Shown piece by piece: positions 47,360-59,057 of a DNA stretch of 64,000 bases (within the stretch, counting starts at the first letter, position 1; each line of letters starts with the position of its first letter). The DNA lies in contig MCFE01000393.1 in assembly GCA_002104905.1 (NCBI GenBank), forward strand, positions 1 through 64,000, read 5' to 3'. The notes under the pieces were generated by a model that ran no database searches, was not told the DNA's origin, and saw nothing but the letters and a program-made list of their open reading frames with translations. The DNA comes from Basidiobolus meristosporus CBS 931.73 (taxonomy: Eukaryota > Basidiobolomycota > Basidiobolomycetes > Basidiobolales > Basidiobolaceae). The position numbers and the translations under genes were made by a program.

Positions 47360-48340
47360 TTAGGGTTTGCCGATGAACGACTGAGGGAAGTAAGGCTTGA
47401 AGTAATCTTCATACTTCCTGTTCACGCACATTCCTCCACCAGTTGGCCCGATGTGTGGACAGTGGAAGTCTGGTCTGTAGGGGATCATGTTGACATGGAT
47501 CACACGGCAGAGAACATTGTCCTGCCCCATCTCATCGGGTAGCCCCAACGGGACCTTTTGCTGTAGGAACTCCAAGCATTCCTCGTTGCTCTTGTATTGC
47601 TGATCCTTACCCAAGCAGTACTTGTCATGTGACTGGCAGATACCCAATGACAGGAATTTCTGGACCAATCCTGGGAGGGTCGCGGGGGTGACCTCCGACA
47701 TCGGGACTTTCAGGAAATCGGCAATCAAGGGGGCGATCTTAGGGAGGAAGGAGCGGAAGCCTACAGACCACCGCCTGAATACCGCATCGTACTGGGTGAT
47801 CTCCCCAGCATGATTAAATCTCAGCCACACATCCACCTGGACGGGAAGGTGGATCCCAGTGGCCTCGTGAACGAAGTCGATGATGACGCTTGTGGTGGCG
47901 ACCTCGCCCGTCACCGCAAACTCAAACATGGTGTAACTCTTGGGAACGCCCAGGATAGTTGGGACGCTGGAGGAAGAGGCGAGGTTTGAGAAGAGTCCGA
48001 AGAGGTACTCGATGTTCTCCTCGAGGTCGTTGAACGTCCATGTGATGTCCACCCGGCCACGGATATCGGCGGCCAGGATTCCGGGGGCTTTACCACTTTT
48101 CGCGATGATGGTGTTGTTTGGGTACATGAAATTCTCGAAAAGTCGGTGCACGTAGTCAAGCTTCTTCCGGTAGTTCACCCGTTCACTTACCTGGTTCACC
48201 TCAACTCCGGCAGGGATTCCTTGCTCGTTGTCGATCGTCCCGCTCACCCCGTGAAGAATCCCCTCTTCCGCACCAAGAGCCAAGCCGATGGGTCCGCTGA
48301 GCAGGGCGACAAGGAGTGCTGCTTTCTTGATAGTAACCAT
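47360..48340 (-). CDS. Secreted protein with SnoaL-like N-terminal region and cysteine-bearing C-terminus
   Basis: A single exon encodes 326 residues. A signal peptide (KKAALLVALLSGPIGLALGA) is followed by a ~180-residue region resembling SnoaL/NTF2-like folds (YRKKLDYVHRLFENFMYPN, VDVWLRFNHAGEITQYDAVF). The last ~100 residues contain six or more cysteines: LGICQSHDKYC, SNEECLEFL, VLCRVIH and DFHCPHIGPTGGGMCVNRKY. I have the impression of a fungal secreted family of this composition, but its activity is unknown to me. A TATA box lies 36-44 bp upstream. It sits just inside the right boundary of the gene island. Confidence 0.7.
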   Translation of the reverse strand: MVTIKKAALLVALLSGPIGLALGAEEGILHGVSGTIDNEQGIPAGVEVNQVSERVNYRKKLDYVHRLFENFMYPNNTIIAKSGKAPGILAADIRGRVDITWTFNDLEENIEYLFGLFSNLASSSSVPTILGVPKSYTMFEFAVTGEVATTSVIIDFVHEATGIHLPVQVDVWLRFNHAGEITQYDAVFRRWSVGFRSFLPKIAPLIADFLKVPMSEVTPATLPGLVQKFLSLGICQSHDKYCLGKDQQYKSNEECLEFLQQKVPLGLPDEMGQDNVLCRVIHVNMIPYRPDFHCPHIGPTGGGMCVNRKYEDYFKPYFPQSFIGKP

Positions 48341-48375
48341 GGTGGTGGTGATGATGAAGGAAGTGGGGTCGTCGG

Positions 48376-48384
48376 TTTTATAGC
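48376..48384 (-). promoter_or_regulatory. TATA box of the secreted protein gene
   Basis: On the minus strand the sequence reads GCTATAAAAC, 36-44 bp before the start codon at 48340. Confidence 0.5.
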
Positions 48385-49559
48385 CGGTTGGGCTGACGGG
48401 GGATTATTTGTCCCATTACAGGAGAGCGCATGTTCGAGGTGGAGTCGACCAGGCATGATCGCGGAACATTACCCATGAACGCATGATCCCGACAACATGC
48501 GCACTGGTGGCCTGGATGAGGCAATATTGCTCTACATCCCTACCAAATGAGTGGACATGCAGGTGTTGTTTCTTGATGCAGGCGATATTCGCTCACCTCG
48601 CCAACAAACCATCAACAGCCAACCCAAGGTCGAAAATTCCCGGTTCAGCAGGTATCGACCCTGCCAACCAGATCTTACCATGCGAAGAACAGGTTGGCCC
48701 AAGCCTTTTCCGCCTCTGCCTCTCCCATTGGTGTGCGTGAGATGGGTGCATTCATTGTCCAAATGGATTTCACCCATCACACTGGTCCGACCGTGGCCTC
48801 AACAATGCTCTAGTCCATCCCCATCTTCCTGCATCAGTGGAATTTAACGGCCTAGGGCTTATTCAGATAAGGATTATGATGGACCATGGTGACTCCCAAA
48901 TCAGTCCCCCCTATGTGCCAGCAGTGCGGGGTTATTGCTATCATGGCCAACTCTCTACCTCTTTACGTAGCCTACTGGAGCCCTGCTTGGCTGTACACCA
49001 GTACTCTCTTCCTCAGACAAATGCTAATCTTGGTCCTACTACTTGCAATCAATTCCCATCTTATGTCTTGCATGGGTGCTCACATTGATGTACTAGGACC
49101 CACATATGGAGGTATAGAGTTGAATATAGAATAACACATCAAGCATTTTACCAAATACTAAAACAACAAATCAGTCTACATCTGAGAAACCTTGGCTATC
49201 CCCATATATAGCTGAAGCATCTTTAGCAGGCTATAAGATGATACTTGGCATACATAGTCACCAAGGACTGCATCCACCTACAGGACCCTTGTTTCTGATA
49301 CTCCTACATTCATTGGGCTGTCAGCTATCAAGCATCACAACCACTTTGAATATGGAAACTTAACCCTTAATACCCTCTGGATTACTTATGAAATCAGACT
49401 TGGCTAGGACTGGCATTAGTGTCACCCTATGAAAAATTATTGTGATGATCCCATCAAATGGCCGCCACAAAGTTAAAGTCCCATGACTAAGAGGTACTGA
49501 TCCCATCAGGACACTGTGCAGAGACCATTGAAAAATAATCACACCCCAGATTTCACAAA
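48385..49559. other. Boundary between gene island and right repeat flank
   Basis: No gene is supported. CpG dinucleotides are frequent up to about 48.9 kb and become scarce after about 49.1 kb. The AT-rich stretch 49.1-49.56 kb is probably transposon debris. Confidence 0.5.
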
Positions 49560-51471
49560 AAACTCAGTCAAAATTTTTCATCACAACAATGTATAAGCGG
49601 TTTTTGATTGGTTCCCTGCCAATTTGCTCACTCTCTGATCCCAGACACTCTATCACCTCCTACGTTTGTGTGCATTGATTGGCTATTGCCTCTTTTTCAC
49701 AATCCTTACTTCCTGACTCAACTGTTTTTCTTTCTTTTCATGTGTACAAATTGATTTATTTCCATTAAAACTTCAGTTGTACCTCAATTGCCAATTGTAT
49801 TGACCTATACAAGTCCCTATACCCTACACTAACATTAAGCCCAACCTCACACTCCACAAGTAACTTCATTAAAATCCACCATTCAATAAGTGTTTCTGCT
49901 GTAACACCCTGTTCCCATGACTTTGGCAGGAACCCTACTGCTTTATGCCATTGTTCATTCACTGGTTCTCATACATCCTGATCATCAGCCATCACTGCAA
50001 CTTCTAGCACCTCATCTTCTAGTCTTTGGAATAAATCCTTGCAATATTTCAGTGCATTTTCTTGAGCACTGCGCTTGAAGAAGTGCTGCTACCCCTTAGT
50101 GTGCCTATTAATGTTCCAAAATTCCACTCTAGGTATTTTGATAGTCTTCTGATTTCTGGACATTGTTACTTTGTCTGTCAGTGGGATTTACACTCATTCT
50201 ATAATGCAGGCAATGGCAGACAAATTGTCTTTCTCTTCTAACTCAGCTACCTCACTGGAGTGTAGCTCAACTGGCTGAACCTCCAACTCTCAAGAAAATG
50301 GCTGTGGTCTTCTTGGTAATTCTTCTTGGCTATTATAGAATTCAGCCAGTACTGGGTTCATGGCATTAATTGGTGAGTACTGCAACTTTTTTCTCATGCC
50401 TCCCCATCTCTGGCTTGGGTAGACTTTTTTCCCTTTACTTTTGTCTTTATTGCTGCCAGGTCTTTCACTGCTAATCTGACTGTGTGCTTCTTATTTTGTA
50501 CTTTATTTTCCCCTTGCTAATTGCTGCCCTGGTGCATCTGTTTCTGCATGCTTGTCTCTTATCAGCATTCTGCTGTTTACTAGACATTTCATTGCTGTAT
50601 ATTTAGAGCTTTGAGCCCTACTTGCAACAGGCTCTTAAGGAAGCTGCTGATTTTTAGCTGCGGCACCCTTGTTCTTCTGCCTTTGGCAGTTTCTGCAATT
50701 CTTGAGATACTTTCTTTCCATACTCCATGAAAAATAATATGGTCCTATGGGTGTATCTGATCCTGATCAGCCATCAGAGTCCTGCAATAAGTCTGTCATA
50801 GTCCCAGCAGCTTGGAATTATTGACCCTCCACACAATCTTTTGACAGGATTGTGCTAGTGTTTTGCTAATTTACTGCCAATAGTTTAAAAACTTGATAGT
50901 GTTTCAGTGGTCTTTTGACAAGAATTGCATGGCACTCCAATGGTCACAATGCACTCTACATTTGTATGAGCAAACCTAACCGGCCAATACATCTGATTGC
51001 CTTATATGGCAAAAAACCTGACAGTGTTCTGACAGCCTCATTGCACACCTATGCTGTCATTTTAGTGACAGTTTGGAGGCCTACAGGTAGTTCTACATAA
51101 TGCCACCATACCAATTATCCAAATGGTACTTTCTTTTTCTACCTCCCTGTGAACCATTCATATTACCACTGTTGAATCACTCTTCTTAATTTGCTTACCC
51201 ACTGCTACCTTGGGTATTCCACATATAGTTCAAATTAAAAAAAACTATGGCATCCTGCTGACAAACCTCTACATAGGAACACACCTGCTACAATTTACAC
51301 ACTTCTATCACCTCAACTTTACGGCTTTTCATTGTGATAATTGCAATGTAGGCATATACCATGCATTGCTGGTAACATATACATCTTGCAAACATGTGCT
51401 TGGTTGCCACCACCTTTGCCATGAATACACCTGAATATCTGCAAAGAATCTCTTGGTAATTAGCTAATATA
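49560..51471 (-). mobile_element. C-terminal part of a Plavaka-type DNA transposon, left of the copia insertion
   Basis: About 49560-49960 and 50730-51070 repeat the sequence of 3500-4200. The module 51100-51440 recurs at 60590-60945 and 63610-63820 (shared ACCTTGGGTATTCCACATATAGTT-like block, TTGCCATGAATAC and CTGAATATCTG). The copia LTR begins at 51472 within this module, and matching transposon sequence of the core and N-terminus resumes at 59058. The simplest reading is a single element split by copia. All frames are broken. Confidence 0.55.
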
Positions 51472-51817
51472 TGTAGTAAGAGTCTTAGAGATATTGGAAG
51501 TGATTGGGAGAACCAATAGATTTTGTAGTTTTTACTTAATGATCTAGTGAATGTAAAAGTAGCATTTATACTTTACAAGGTCTTGGCATAGAAGCACATA
51601 GAATAGGTTTAGAAAGATCCCAAGAGCATGTGTGCAAGGTTTGGGACTGTATGGACAACTTTGAAAGTTTTCATGTTCTGGGTACTCATATTTTGGTGAA
51701 AGTATTCTAAGTACATCCCAACATGGATTTTGGTTAGTATTCTTTAGGATCTGAAGGTAATGATCTAAGTGACTACAATAGGTGTATATTTAAGTGAAAT
51801 TACAAGTTTTTACAACA
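51472..51817 (-). repeat. Copia 3' LTR (346 bp)
   Basis: On the coding strand it begins TGTTGTAAAAACTTG directly after the purine tract and ends CTCTTACTACA. It pairs with the LTR at 58708-59057. The two differ at many positions, so the insertion is old or fast-mutating. Confidence 0.85.
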
Positions 51818-54272
51818 CTCCCACTTAACTAAATGCTCATAATGACTAATCCTAATTTTGACCTACAATATTCAAACTTGTCTCTAGCTGATGATTTGGC
51901 AAATATGTCTGCAATCATTTGATATGTAGGGTAGTAAGCTAAGTTAACTAAGTTATTCTCTATAGCTTCATGTATGAAATGATGTCTATCATCTATGTGC
52001 TTAGTTCTAGCATGAAATCTGGATTTCTACCTAATTGTATACATCCTTGATTATCTTGAAATAAAGTAATAGTCATTTTTTGACATAAGCCTGAATTTTC
52101 AAAAGCTTCCTTAACCACATTACCTCTTTTATAGCTTCACAAGCTGCCATATACACTGCCTCTGTGGTAGAAAGTCCTCCAATTGGTTGTTTTCTTGAAT
52201 TCCATGAAATTACTCCTTGACAGTCAAGAAAGGTGCATCCTGTAGTGGGTCTTCTATCAACCAAAATTTGTCCCCAATCAGCATCAGAGTATCCCACAAG
52301 ATCCTGTTCTGAGTTCTTACCAGTGTATCTTAAGCAGATATCAGCAGTTCCCTTTAGGTATCCAAAAATCTGCTTAACTGCTGCTATATGATCAGATCCA
52401 TAGTTCTGGTTATGCTGGCTGACAGCTCCCACTGAATATGAGATATCTGGATGTATTCCAAGCATGAAATACATCACACTGCCAATCATTGATTGATAAG
52501 GAAAGACAGGGCTTTCAGATGGCACCAAGATCTCTTGATTTGGCTGAGTTTTGATCAAGTTAGGATTTGTCTCCATTGGGGTAGCTGCTGGTTGACAGTC
52601 TTCCATTTGGTACTTCTAAGTATATCTTGAGTATACTTGGATTGGCTTAGGGTGATAGTCTGGGTACTTCTGTCTATGAAGAATTTTATCCCTAAGTAGT
52701 AACTGAGTTCTCCTAGATTGGACATCTTGAACTCCTTAGATAGGCTGGATTTAGTCTCTTCCAATGTTTCTAGGTTATTGGCAGCTATAATAAGATTATC
52801 CATTTATAGACCTAATAGAACTGTATTTGCTTAATCTGGCTTATGGGATGTACTATAGTCAGCATTACTCTGTTTCAAACTCAAAGATTCCAAATAAGAA
52901 TCTATTTTGCAATTCCAGGCTCTTGGTGATTGTATCAGGCAGTTTAGAGACTTTTTAAGTTTGCAGACCAAATGGGAGTTATCTTGATCTACAAGCCCAT
53001 CAGGCTGGTCCATATACACATCCTCATCAAGTTCTCCATTCAAAAGTGCAGTTTTCACATCCATTTGATGTATAAAAAACTAGTATTTGGCTGCAATAGC
53101 CAATATTAATCAGATGGAATTAAACTTGGCTACCAGTGAAAAGGTCTCAGCATAGTCAAGCCCATTTGTTTGAGAGTATCCTTTGGCCATAGGTCTTGCC
53201 TTTTATCTTTCAGCTGTACCCTCAGCCTTGTATTTTGTCTTAAAGACCCATGGCATCCAACTAATTTTTGGTTGATTGGTAATTTGACCAAGTCCCAAGT
53301 TTGATTTTCCATTAGGGCCTGATATTTCTCAGTAATTGCACATCTCCAAAACTTTCTCTGAGGGCTATTTGGGGCCTCTTTTAGAGTCTGGGGCTCATCA
53401 ATATGGACTGAATAGGCATTGGCTGAGTTGGTACACTCATTGATAAAGTAGTTGGGGCCATTTCTTGTTCAGCTCAATCTTTGGGCATTCAGTACTAAAA
53501 TGATCAGTTATGGAATATTCCTGGGAACTGCTTCAAGCTGAGCCACAGTTGTTGAGTCCTCTGCAGTGAAAAAGTTCTTGTTTTGCTCTGATTCAATCCT
53601 GACAATTGGTGGACTTGAGATCAGATTTTTGTCATCATCTGATGTCATTTTTTGTGAAAATTCTGAAACTTAATCCAACAACACATCCCTGGACTTGATC
53701 AGCTTCTTTGCTTTGGTATTATAGAGTGTGTATGCTATACTCTCATTGCAGTAGCTCAAAAATAAGCATTTCTCACTTTTTTGCTCATATTGTGACTGAG
53801 CTCTTGGGAGTTTCTTAGCATATGCTGTACACCCAAATATTCCTTGATGCTCTGCACTTGGTCTGTATCCATACCATGCTTCAAATGGAGTAGAAACACA
53901 GAGTATTCTGTTATAACTCCTATTTTTAAGGTACACAGCTGAGGCTATGGATTTTGCCTAAAAATTAAAGGATAGTTTTTGATTAAGGATCATAGATCTT
54001 ACCATGATGTTTATTTATCTGTTTGCATATTTTGCTACTCCATTTTGCTATGGGGAATATGCTATAGTAGTCTCTTGCTTTATCCCATGAGTTGTGCAGA
54101 AGTATATGGAGAATTTTGTGGTATATTCTCCACCATTATCAGAGTGTATTTTCCTGATTCTTGCACCAGTTTCTCTCTCCACCATGGCTTCAAACTCCCT
54201 GGGCTTAGACAGAACTTCTTCATTTCTCTCCATGAAGTAGACCCATGTGTATCTTGTATAATTATCAGTAAA

Positions 54273-56136
54273 AGTGACACCCACTGACAGATGTGCACAT
54301 TTGCATATTTTCTACTTGCCTATTTCTCTACTACACATATTTTAGTTTTATCCCATTTGTCTTACTTGATCAGTACTATCTCATAAGCCGGCTGACTATC
54401 ACACCTGCTTACCTTATTGCATAAGTTATCCCTCACTTTATGCAAGATTACTAGCTATAAGTGCTTCTATATTAGGGTAGTACCCATGCTAGTACCCATG
54501 ACACATAGTAACATATGTCACCATCCCTACCATTTCCACACCATGAATGGTATCCCTATGTTACACAGGTTTCAGAGTACTAATTCCTGATTGGTTGGAT
54601 GTGCTGTACCTCTTGGAACCTTCTGGCACCTACTTAGAATACTCCTAGCTCATTCTGATGTCATTAAGATTTCTATTGATCTCTGGAACCTTCTGGAACA
54701 CAATGATTTGTAATCACTTAGCCAGCAAGAAAAGTATATGGGGGAGACAATCCCTCAACAATAAATCATCATCCCTTTAATCAATATACCAACTTGTCAA
54801 TTAGTGTGATCACTGCTACCTACCACTACCTGAACCTCCAATCCCAGGCCACAGGACACTCCCAGGAAACTGTGCTGACAGCCAACTGACCCTGGAGGCA
54901 CTACTTGTGAGGAATACTCAGAGCAGGTATCTTTTATTATATTTAATTCTTTCCCAAGTTTGTACTGCTACAGGCAAAGATACTTTTCTTACTTTGTAAC
55001 TATTGACTGCAGCTGCATTCTTATCAAGTCCCTGCTGGTGGAGTTTACAGTTGTTTTGACCTTGGATGCTTTAGTACATTGTCATCTCAAAAGATGCTGA
55101 ACCCAGCACATACTTTTGTTAAGATACCAACTAAGTTGGGGATTGTAGCTCAATAGTTTTTCCTTGACAAGCTTGTGGCTTTATTCCCCATCACATTAGA
55201 TTAGAGACAGAACCCAAGTATTCCTAGCAAGCTTTTGCCAGAGGTTATTGCACCCAGTAAACACCCCATACAAATAAAACTTGAGAAGTGTTGGTCATTG
55301 TGGTGGTGTAGAGGTACTCCTGGGAGAAGCTACACAACTCAAGGTGTGTGAGGTGTCTGATGGGTGCAATAACCTCTGTGTCTAAACTGCTGGTATCTTT
55401 GCCAATATGTCACTATGGTAAAAGCTCCTGCTTCTCTAGCTTCCTAGGTGCTCCAAGTGTCTCCAAAGGCCTCTGTGTGTCTTGTGCACTACCTTGAAAA
55501 GCTCCTTGATGGCAGGTCTGAGATGTACTGTTGAAGGCAGGTGCAGTGATCAACTGCTAATCAATAAGGTAGAAGTGCTACTGATAGAAGGGATGATTTA
55601 TTGATGAGGGATTGCTTTCCCTTAAATACTTTTCCTGATTGCCAAGTGATTACTAATGACATGGTTCTAGAAGACTCTAGGCATCAGTGGAATTCTTGAT
55701 GATATCACTATGAGCTAAAAATATGCCAAGAATGTCCTGGAAGGTTCTAAAGGGCACAGCACATCCAATCAATCAGGAATCAGTAGTCTGAAACCTGTGC
55801 AACATAGAAATACCATATATGGTATTGAAATGGTAGGGATGGTAACACAGACCTAGGTCATGTGCCACAGGTACTGACGCGGGTACTTGCCTTATGTAGA
55901 TAAATATACTGATCACAAAGCTGAATAACATCTGGGATAACTAATGCTAATAACTAATCAGGGTAAACATCATATGGGGATAATACTGATAATATGGGCA
56001 AAAGAAGAATGGGATAATACTGATAAGATAAAATATGGATAAGTATATCATAATGACTATATGAATAAACTTGTCTGTGGAAGGTATGATTACCCTACCA
56101 CAACATATCTCTCCTTTGGACTTATACACCACCACT
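54273..56136 (-). mobile_element. Solo LTR of family A (minus), itself split by a solo LTR of family B
   Basis: Bases 54273-55298 plus 56103-56136 are, on the minus strand, the same sequence as the solo LTR at 56914-57978 (about 1.06 kb). Markers are GTGACACCCACTGACAG on one side and CATATCTCTCC-TTGGAC-TATACAC on the other. It sits in the copia integrase between LSLGG and FTDNYTRY. About 16 bp of its left end is missing. Confidence 0.75.
55299..56102 (+). repeat. Solo LTR of family B (804 bp) inside the family A LTR
   Basis: It starts TGTGGTGGTG and ends CCCTACCACA, giving TG...CA ends with inverted TGTGGT/ACCACA termini. It is flanked by TCAT on the left and ACAT on the right, a 4-bp near-duplication. 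Removing it restores the host LTR sequence GTTGG-ACAT-ATCTCTCC. Parts of its interior are distantly similar to family A, for example GATGATTTATTGATGAGGGA and CATACCATATATGGTAT-like blocks. Confidence 0.8.
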
Positions 56137-56913
56137 CCACCTAAGGATAAATTTTGCATAGGTCCAAAAAGATCTGAATGAAATAGATCTGATTTTTTCT
56201 TAGTTTTGATTAGCCCAGAGCTCTTGAACAGTTGTCTGGCTTGTTTCCCATATATGCAGGCTTCACAGTGATCCAAATTAGCTGGGGGATCAATTTTTAC
56301 TCCAGAAATTAGCGGAAATTTGAACATTTTGTGCAAATGATCAAAATTGATGTGTCCAAATCCCCTGTGCCAAAGCATAGGTGTTTTTTCATTCAAGTTA
56401 TTTTTATTGACTTCCAAATATGACGGATTATAAGTCAACTTATGCAGATTCTGATCTCTGCTACCCAAAGCAATATGAGCACCATTTTGATCAGTGATCC
56501 TGCATCCAGAATTGTCAAAGCTCAAACTGAGTCCTTTTGTTGTGGCCTTGCTTACAGATAGTTGGTTCTTGGCTATTTCTGGTACATGGAGTATTTCTTC
56601 AAAGGTCAGTATATGGCTTTTTTCACTGCTTCTAAGGTTTACTGCAATATTTCCTTCTCCCACTGCATCATGTGTTCTATCATCACCCATGAAAACCTCT
56701 TAATTCAAATTTCTTGATATGGGGTAAAAAGTTCTATTAAGTGTGTAATGTGTTGAGATGCTCCAGAGTCAATATTCCATGGCTGAGAGTCCTTGTTTGT
56801 GGTCATATTAAGTTTACATATGAAATGTCTATCTTCAGTTGTTGCAGCTTTTCCATATTGAGGCTTTTTCTGCTCACCATTGCTCTTTTTCAATCACTAG
56901 TCTGATGTGCATT

Positions 56914-57978
56914 GTGGTAGTGTATAGGTCCAAGGGAGAGATATGTCCAACACTTCTCAAGTGTTTTGTGTGTGGGGTGTTCACTGGGTGCAATAACCTC
57001 TGGCAAAAGCTTGCTAGGAATATTTGGGTTCTGTCTCTAATCTAATGTGAAGGGGAATAAAGCCACAAGCTTGTCAAGGGAAAACTATTGAGCTACAATC
57101 CCCAACTTAGTTGGCATCTTAACAAAAGTATGTGCTGGGTTCAGCATCCTTTGAGATGACAATGTACTAAAGCTTCCAAAGTCAAAAGAGCTGTAAACTC
57201 CACCAGCAGGGACTTGATAAGAATGCAGCTGTGATCAATAGTTACAAAGATAGAAAAGTGTCTTTGCCTGTACAAGAACAAACTTGGGAAAGAATCAAAT
57301 ATAGTAAAAGATACCTACTCTGAGTATTCCTCACAAGTAGTGCCTCCAAGGTCAGTTGGCATCAGCATGGTTTCCTGGGTGTGTCCTGTGGTCTGGAGTT
57401 GGAAGTTCAGGTAGCAGCAGGTAGCAGTGATCACACTAATCAACAAGTTGGTATATTGATAAAAGGGATGATGATTTATTGTTGAGGGATAGCCTCCCTT
57501 ATATACTTTTCTTACTGGCTAAGTGATTACTAATCAAGGTGTTCCAGAAGGTTCTGGATCTTAATAGAAATCTTAATGACATCAGAATGACTTAAGAATG
57601 TTCTAAGTAGGTGCCGGAAGGTTCCAAGAGGTACAGCACATCCAACCAATCAGGTATCAGTATTCTGAAACCTGTGTAACATAGGGATACCATATATGGT
57701 ATGGAAATGTGATGGTGACACAGGTTGATCATGTGTCATGGGTACTGGCGCGGGTACTTGCATAATATAGAGGCACTTATAGCTAGTAATCTTACATAAA
57801 GTGAGGGGTAACTTATGCAATAAGGTAAGTAGGTATGATAGTCAACTGGCTTATGGGATAGTACTGATTGGGTAAGACAAATGGGATAAAACTAAAATAA
57901 ATGTAGTAGAGATATAGGGAAGTAGAAAATACGGGAATGAGCATATCTGTCAGTGGGTGTCACTGTCACCCCACTACA
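56914..57978 (+). repeat. Solo LTR of family A (1065 bp) inside the copia zinc-knuckle region
   Basis: It starts TGTGGTAGTG and ends CCCCACTACA. It is flanked on both sides by GCAT (56910-56913 and 57979-57982), a perfect 4-bp target-site duplication. It interrupts the copia Gag knuckle between CNYCKRKG and the downstream LKKSNGEQKKPQ. Confidence 0.9.
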
Positions 57979-58707
57979 GCATCCTTTCCTTTTGCAGTAG
58001 TTGCAAAGCAGGTTGTTATTGCCTTTACAAGGTCTTGGGCATTTCCTTAGTTGGTTATCATTGCTTATTAAAGCATTTCTTCTTCCTTTGTATTGGCTCT
58101 TGATTTTCTTAATGCTTCATCCAGGAGCCTTCCATGTACAAAATTTACGGTCAAATCTTCAATTCTGAGCTCTAAAACTGATACATGGCCCTGAAGCTTG
58201 TCTGTGAGGTTATTTAGGATGGTTACTATCACATCCATATCAGTAGTTGGTACACCCACAGATTCCATCTCATCTACCAGCAGGGTAATTCTATTGACTA
58301 GATTTTTCATATCTTCTCCTGGCCACATTTTTGTAGTACAATTTTTTGTCTAAGATACATTCTCTTGGCAGCTGAATAAGACTGGTAGGTGTCTTCTAAT
58401 GCCTTCCAAGCATTCTTTGCCATTTTTGCTCTTGAGCATTGAATTAGCTATTTGTTTTTGACATTAAGGCAAATGCAGTTAAAGGCACTCTGTTCTTACT
58501 TCTAGTACATTAAGAATTCCTCCCCATGTTTTTAGGAGGGCATTGTTCTCTCATGACAATATCCTAAAGTCCTCTTTCTTGCAACAGCATATTCATCTTC
58601 ACCTTCCACATTTGGTGGTTAGATCCATCTAACTTCTCAGCAGAGGAAAAATTTCAATAATAGCAGTAATAGACATAATAGAGAGTGACAGCTTAGGGTT
58701 CTTAACC

Positions 58708-59057
58708 TGTTGTAAGAGTCTTGGAGATATTGAAAGTGATTGGGAGATCCAGTAGATATTGTGGTTTTCACTTAGTGAATTATTGAATGTAAAAGTAATA
58801 TTTATACTGTTGCATGCTCTTGGCATAACAAACATAAAGAGTAGGTTTACAAAGGTTCCATGAGCTTGTGTGCAAAGTTTGGAGCTGTTTGGACAACTTT
58901 CAGAATTTTCATCTTTTGAGTACTTGAAATTTTGGTGAAAATATACAAAGTCAATCCCAACAAGGCTTTTAGTCAGTATTCCTTAGAATTTGAAGGTAAT
59001 AATCCAAGTGACTAAGTTAGGTGAGTATTTAAGTGGAGTTGCAAGTCTTTACAACCA
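58708..59057 (-). repeat. Copia 5' LTR (350 bp)
   Basis: Plus strand runs from TGTTGTAAGAGTC to TTTACAACCA. It is homologous over its length to 51472-51817 and, in the opposite orientation, to 7027-7375. Confidence 0.85.

Larger units (their letters stand above)
51472..59057 (-). mobile_element. Copia (Ty1-type) LTR retrotransposon with nested insertions, inactive
   Basis: From right to left it has: 5' LTR (59057-58708); gag remnant (58068-58328); a CCHC knuckle start (CNYCKRKG near 58000) cut by a solo LTR (56914-57978); protease/GAG-pre-integrase region (56893-56140: DSGASQHI, LWHRGFGHINFDHL, SDLFHSDLFGPMQ); a composite insertion (54273-56136); integrase core (54284-53670: FTDNYTRYTWVYF, HSDNGGEY, AWYGYRPS); RT (53312-52073); RNase H (YSDADWG, STTEAVYMAACE); polypurine tract GTGGGAG; and 3' LTR (51817-51472). 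All domains occur in the Pseudoviridae order (integrase before RT). Many stops and the insertions make it inactive. The flanks share ATAT next to each LTR, a possible but imprecise target duplication. Confidence 0.85.

Noticed and set aside
55137-55200. tRNA A-box-like sequence (GGGGATTGTAGCTCAATAG) in the family A LTR
   Set aside because: No B-box in the same orientation follows at tRNA spacing. It is shared by both LTR copies and reads as part of the LTR.
54273-57978. A DNA transposon with ~1-kb terminal inverted repeats enclosing copia sequence
   Set aside because: The inverted repeats are two independent solo LTRs: the right one has its own GCAT target duplication and the left one carries another insertion.
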